From Thioalkalivibrio nitratireducens DSM 14787 (GTDB lineage: Bacteria; Pseudomonadota; Gammaproteobacteria; Ectothiorhodospirales; Ectothiorhodospiraceae), in contig NC_019902.2 of assembly GCF_000321415.2 (NCBI RefSeq), forward strand, positions 2,046,001 to 2,110,000: a stretch of 64,000 nt of DNA, given 5' to 3'. Positions 63,033-64,000 of this stretch are shown in pieces (the first letter of the stretch is position 1; every line of letters starts with the position of its first letter). The position numbers and the translations under genes were made by a program. A model generated the notes under the pieces. The model had not been told where the DNA came from, searched no databases, and saw only the letters and a program-made list of their open reading frames with translations.

Positions 63033-63356
63033 ATGGAAAAGCCAACCGCCCGGAACAGCCTGACCCTGGTCCTGGTCCTGGCACTTCTTCCCGCCCTGCT
63101 CGCGACCGCGTCCGCTCGCGACAACGGTAACACCACCGTCCAAACGGGACAGGTCAATATCAACCGCACCGTGCAGTGCGGCGACACCAACGACAACGTG
63201 ACCCACCAGGACGGCCGCATCAACATCAATCAGACCGTTCAGGGCGGATGCGGCGGCAAGGGCCATGCCTATGGCCGTTCCGGCGACACCCAGCGCGGGC
63301 ACGCGGCTCAGCGCGCCGGGCGCTCCGCGGCTGCCGCCTCCCGGGCACACCGGTGA
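63033..63356 (+). CDS. secreted curlin-like repeat protein 3
   Basis: A 107-residue protein with signal peptide (TLVLVLALLPALLATASA). Three perfect 11-residue units follow (QTGQVNINRTV, then QCGDTNDNVTH, then QDGRININQTV), then a Gly/Ala/Arg-rich tail. Two Cys lie in QCGD and GGCGGK. The order and repeat match proteins 1 and 2. It may be a curli subunit paralogue. Confidence 0.7.
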   Translation: MEKPTARNSLTLVLVLALLPALLATASARDNGNTTVQTGQVNINRTVQCGDTNDNVTHQDGRININQTVQGGCGGKGHAYGRSGDTQRGHAAQRAGRSAAAASRAHR

Positions 63357-63511
63357 ACCGGTCCACCCCCTGGCCCGTCGTCCGGCCGGCTGCACCGCCG
63401 TTGGCAGGCAGGCCAGTGCGCCCCCAGACCCGGCCGCAGTCGATGCACCGGCTTCGGGGCGGCATCGCCCAGACGACGGGCGCGGCCACTACGCACACGA
63501 GAGGAGATCCG

Positions 63512-63901
63512 ATGAACAACCGAAACCAGGCCAGCGCACTCCTCAAACCGGCCCTCGTGATCGCCACGATGCTGGTGGCAGCCAGCGCGAATGCGGGTTG
63601 TGCCACGGCCGACGTGCATACGCCCGGCGGTTCGACGACGGTCATTCACCATGACGCCAGTCCGGGGTTCACCGAATCGCGCGTGATCCGTTATCGCGAC
63701 GGGCATAAGGTCATCACCCGGGACGGGAACAACACCGACATCACGGTACAGCGCAGCACGGCGGGCGGCGCCTTCGGCGGCCACAACCGGTTCGACCGTG
63801 CTCCAGGAGACGGCCGTTTCCGCACCACCGAACCCGCCGACACCCGCGAGTCTTTCCGGCAACGCATGCTCGAGCGGTTGAGGCAGCATCCGGACCCATG
63901 A
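63512..63901 (+). CDS. exported protein at the end of the curlin-like cluster
   Basis: A 129-residue protein behind a GAGGAG site, with signal peptide (PALVIATMLVAASANAG). The mature part has a beta-rich segment (STTVIHHDASPGFTESRVIR, GHKVITRDGNNTDITVQRST) and a charged tail (ESFRQRMLERLRQHPDP). It lacks the 11-residue repeat, so it may be an accessory rather than a subunit. Not recognised. Confidence 0.65.
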   Translation: MNNRNQASALLKPALVIATMLVAASANAGCATADVHTPGGSTTVIHHDASPGFTESRVIRYRDGHKVITRDGNNTDITVQRSTAGGAFGGHNRFDRAPGDGRFRTTEPADTRESFRQRMLERLRQHPDP

Positions 63902-64000
63902 CCGCAGCGACGGCGCCACTGCCGGGGGTGCAGTAGGCACCGGGGCGACCCGAACGCCGAGGGGCGGATGCCACTGCACTCTTCCGCGCCACGGGTCGGG

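Noticed and set aside
63512-63901. Lipoprotein call for the last exported protein
   Set aside because: The Cys after the signal peptide is preceded by Asn-Ala-Gly, which does not fit a lipobox (Leu at -3 expected), so an ordinary signal peptide is more likely.

Overview
The window is about 64 kb of GC-rich, gene-dense chromosome from a gammaproteobacterium. The gene content suggests a Chromatiales/Ectothiorhodospiraceae-type sulfur or hydrogen chemolithotroph: a complete system I (Ccm) cytochrome c maturation operon, multiheme cytochromes, an Isp-type [NiFe] hydrogenase with its accessory genes, a 2-oxoacid:ferredoxin oxidoreductase and curlin-like secreted proteins. The taxonomic placement is inference. 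I found no rRNA, tRNA, CRISPR array, transposase or prophage gene.

Layout. 1-6914: minus-strand genes for a secreted GlcG/HbpS-type protein (cut by the window edge), a PilZ-like protein, a membrane PAS-PAS-GGDEF-EAL protein, a Nudix hydrolase, ArgE and a small unknown. 7271-11777: a plus-strand operon for the gamma, alpha and beta subunits of a 2-oxoacid:ferredoxin oxidoreductase, followed by a GltD-like flavoprotein with a fused ferredoxin domain. 11877-17602: a PiT phosphate transporter behind a possible Pho box, a periplasmic DsrE-like protein, a D-lactate/glycolate dehydrogenase-type flavo-Fe-S protein and a small membrane protein. 18077-19585: a hexaheme cytochrome. 19834-26683: ccmABCDEFGHI, with ccmF broken by two apparent one-base deletions. 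26718-31540: universal stress protein, NapC/NirT-like tetraheme cytochrome, tRNA 2-selenouridine synthase, Na/phosphate cotransporter and a coiled-coil protein.

32222-49149 is the hydrogenase region. On the minus strand are hupF, hybE, hupK, hypA and hypB (with a very long His-rich domain), then hypF, and finally hypC, hypD and hypE, interrupted by a few unrelated small genes. Divergently on the plus strand are a maturation protease, a short HupH-type protein and hynS-isp1-isp2-hynL. A 12-bp CRP/FNR-family palindrome lies between the two divergent units. The proteins should work together as follows: HypA and HypB deliver nickel, HypC, HypD, HypE and HypF build Fe(CN)2CO, HupK, HybE and HupF assist assembly, the protease trims HynL, and the mature HynSL passes electrons through Isp2 (Fe-S, HdrD-like) and Isp1 (b-heme) to the quinone pool or to thiol/disulfide chemistry.

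49582-61534 holds mixed housekeeping genes: an SBF transporter, MenA, a DUF2867-type reductase, a cyclic-nucleotide-binding protein, an SRPBCC protein, a DUF255-type thioredoxin protein, CoaX, BirA without its DNA-binding domain, a lytic transglycosylase, small membrane or lipoprotein genes, and a membrane-anchored protein with an unbroken 16-heptad methionine-rich coiled coil. 62198-63901 carries three small secreted proteins built from perfect 11-residue Q-x-G-x-x-N-x-N repeats (curlin-like) plus a fourth exported protein. This cluster is my best candidate for an under-described system.
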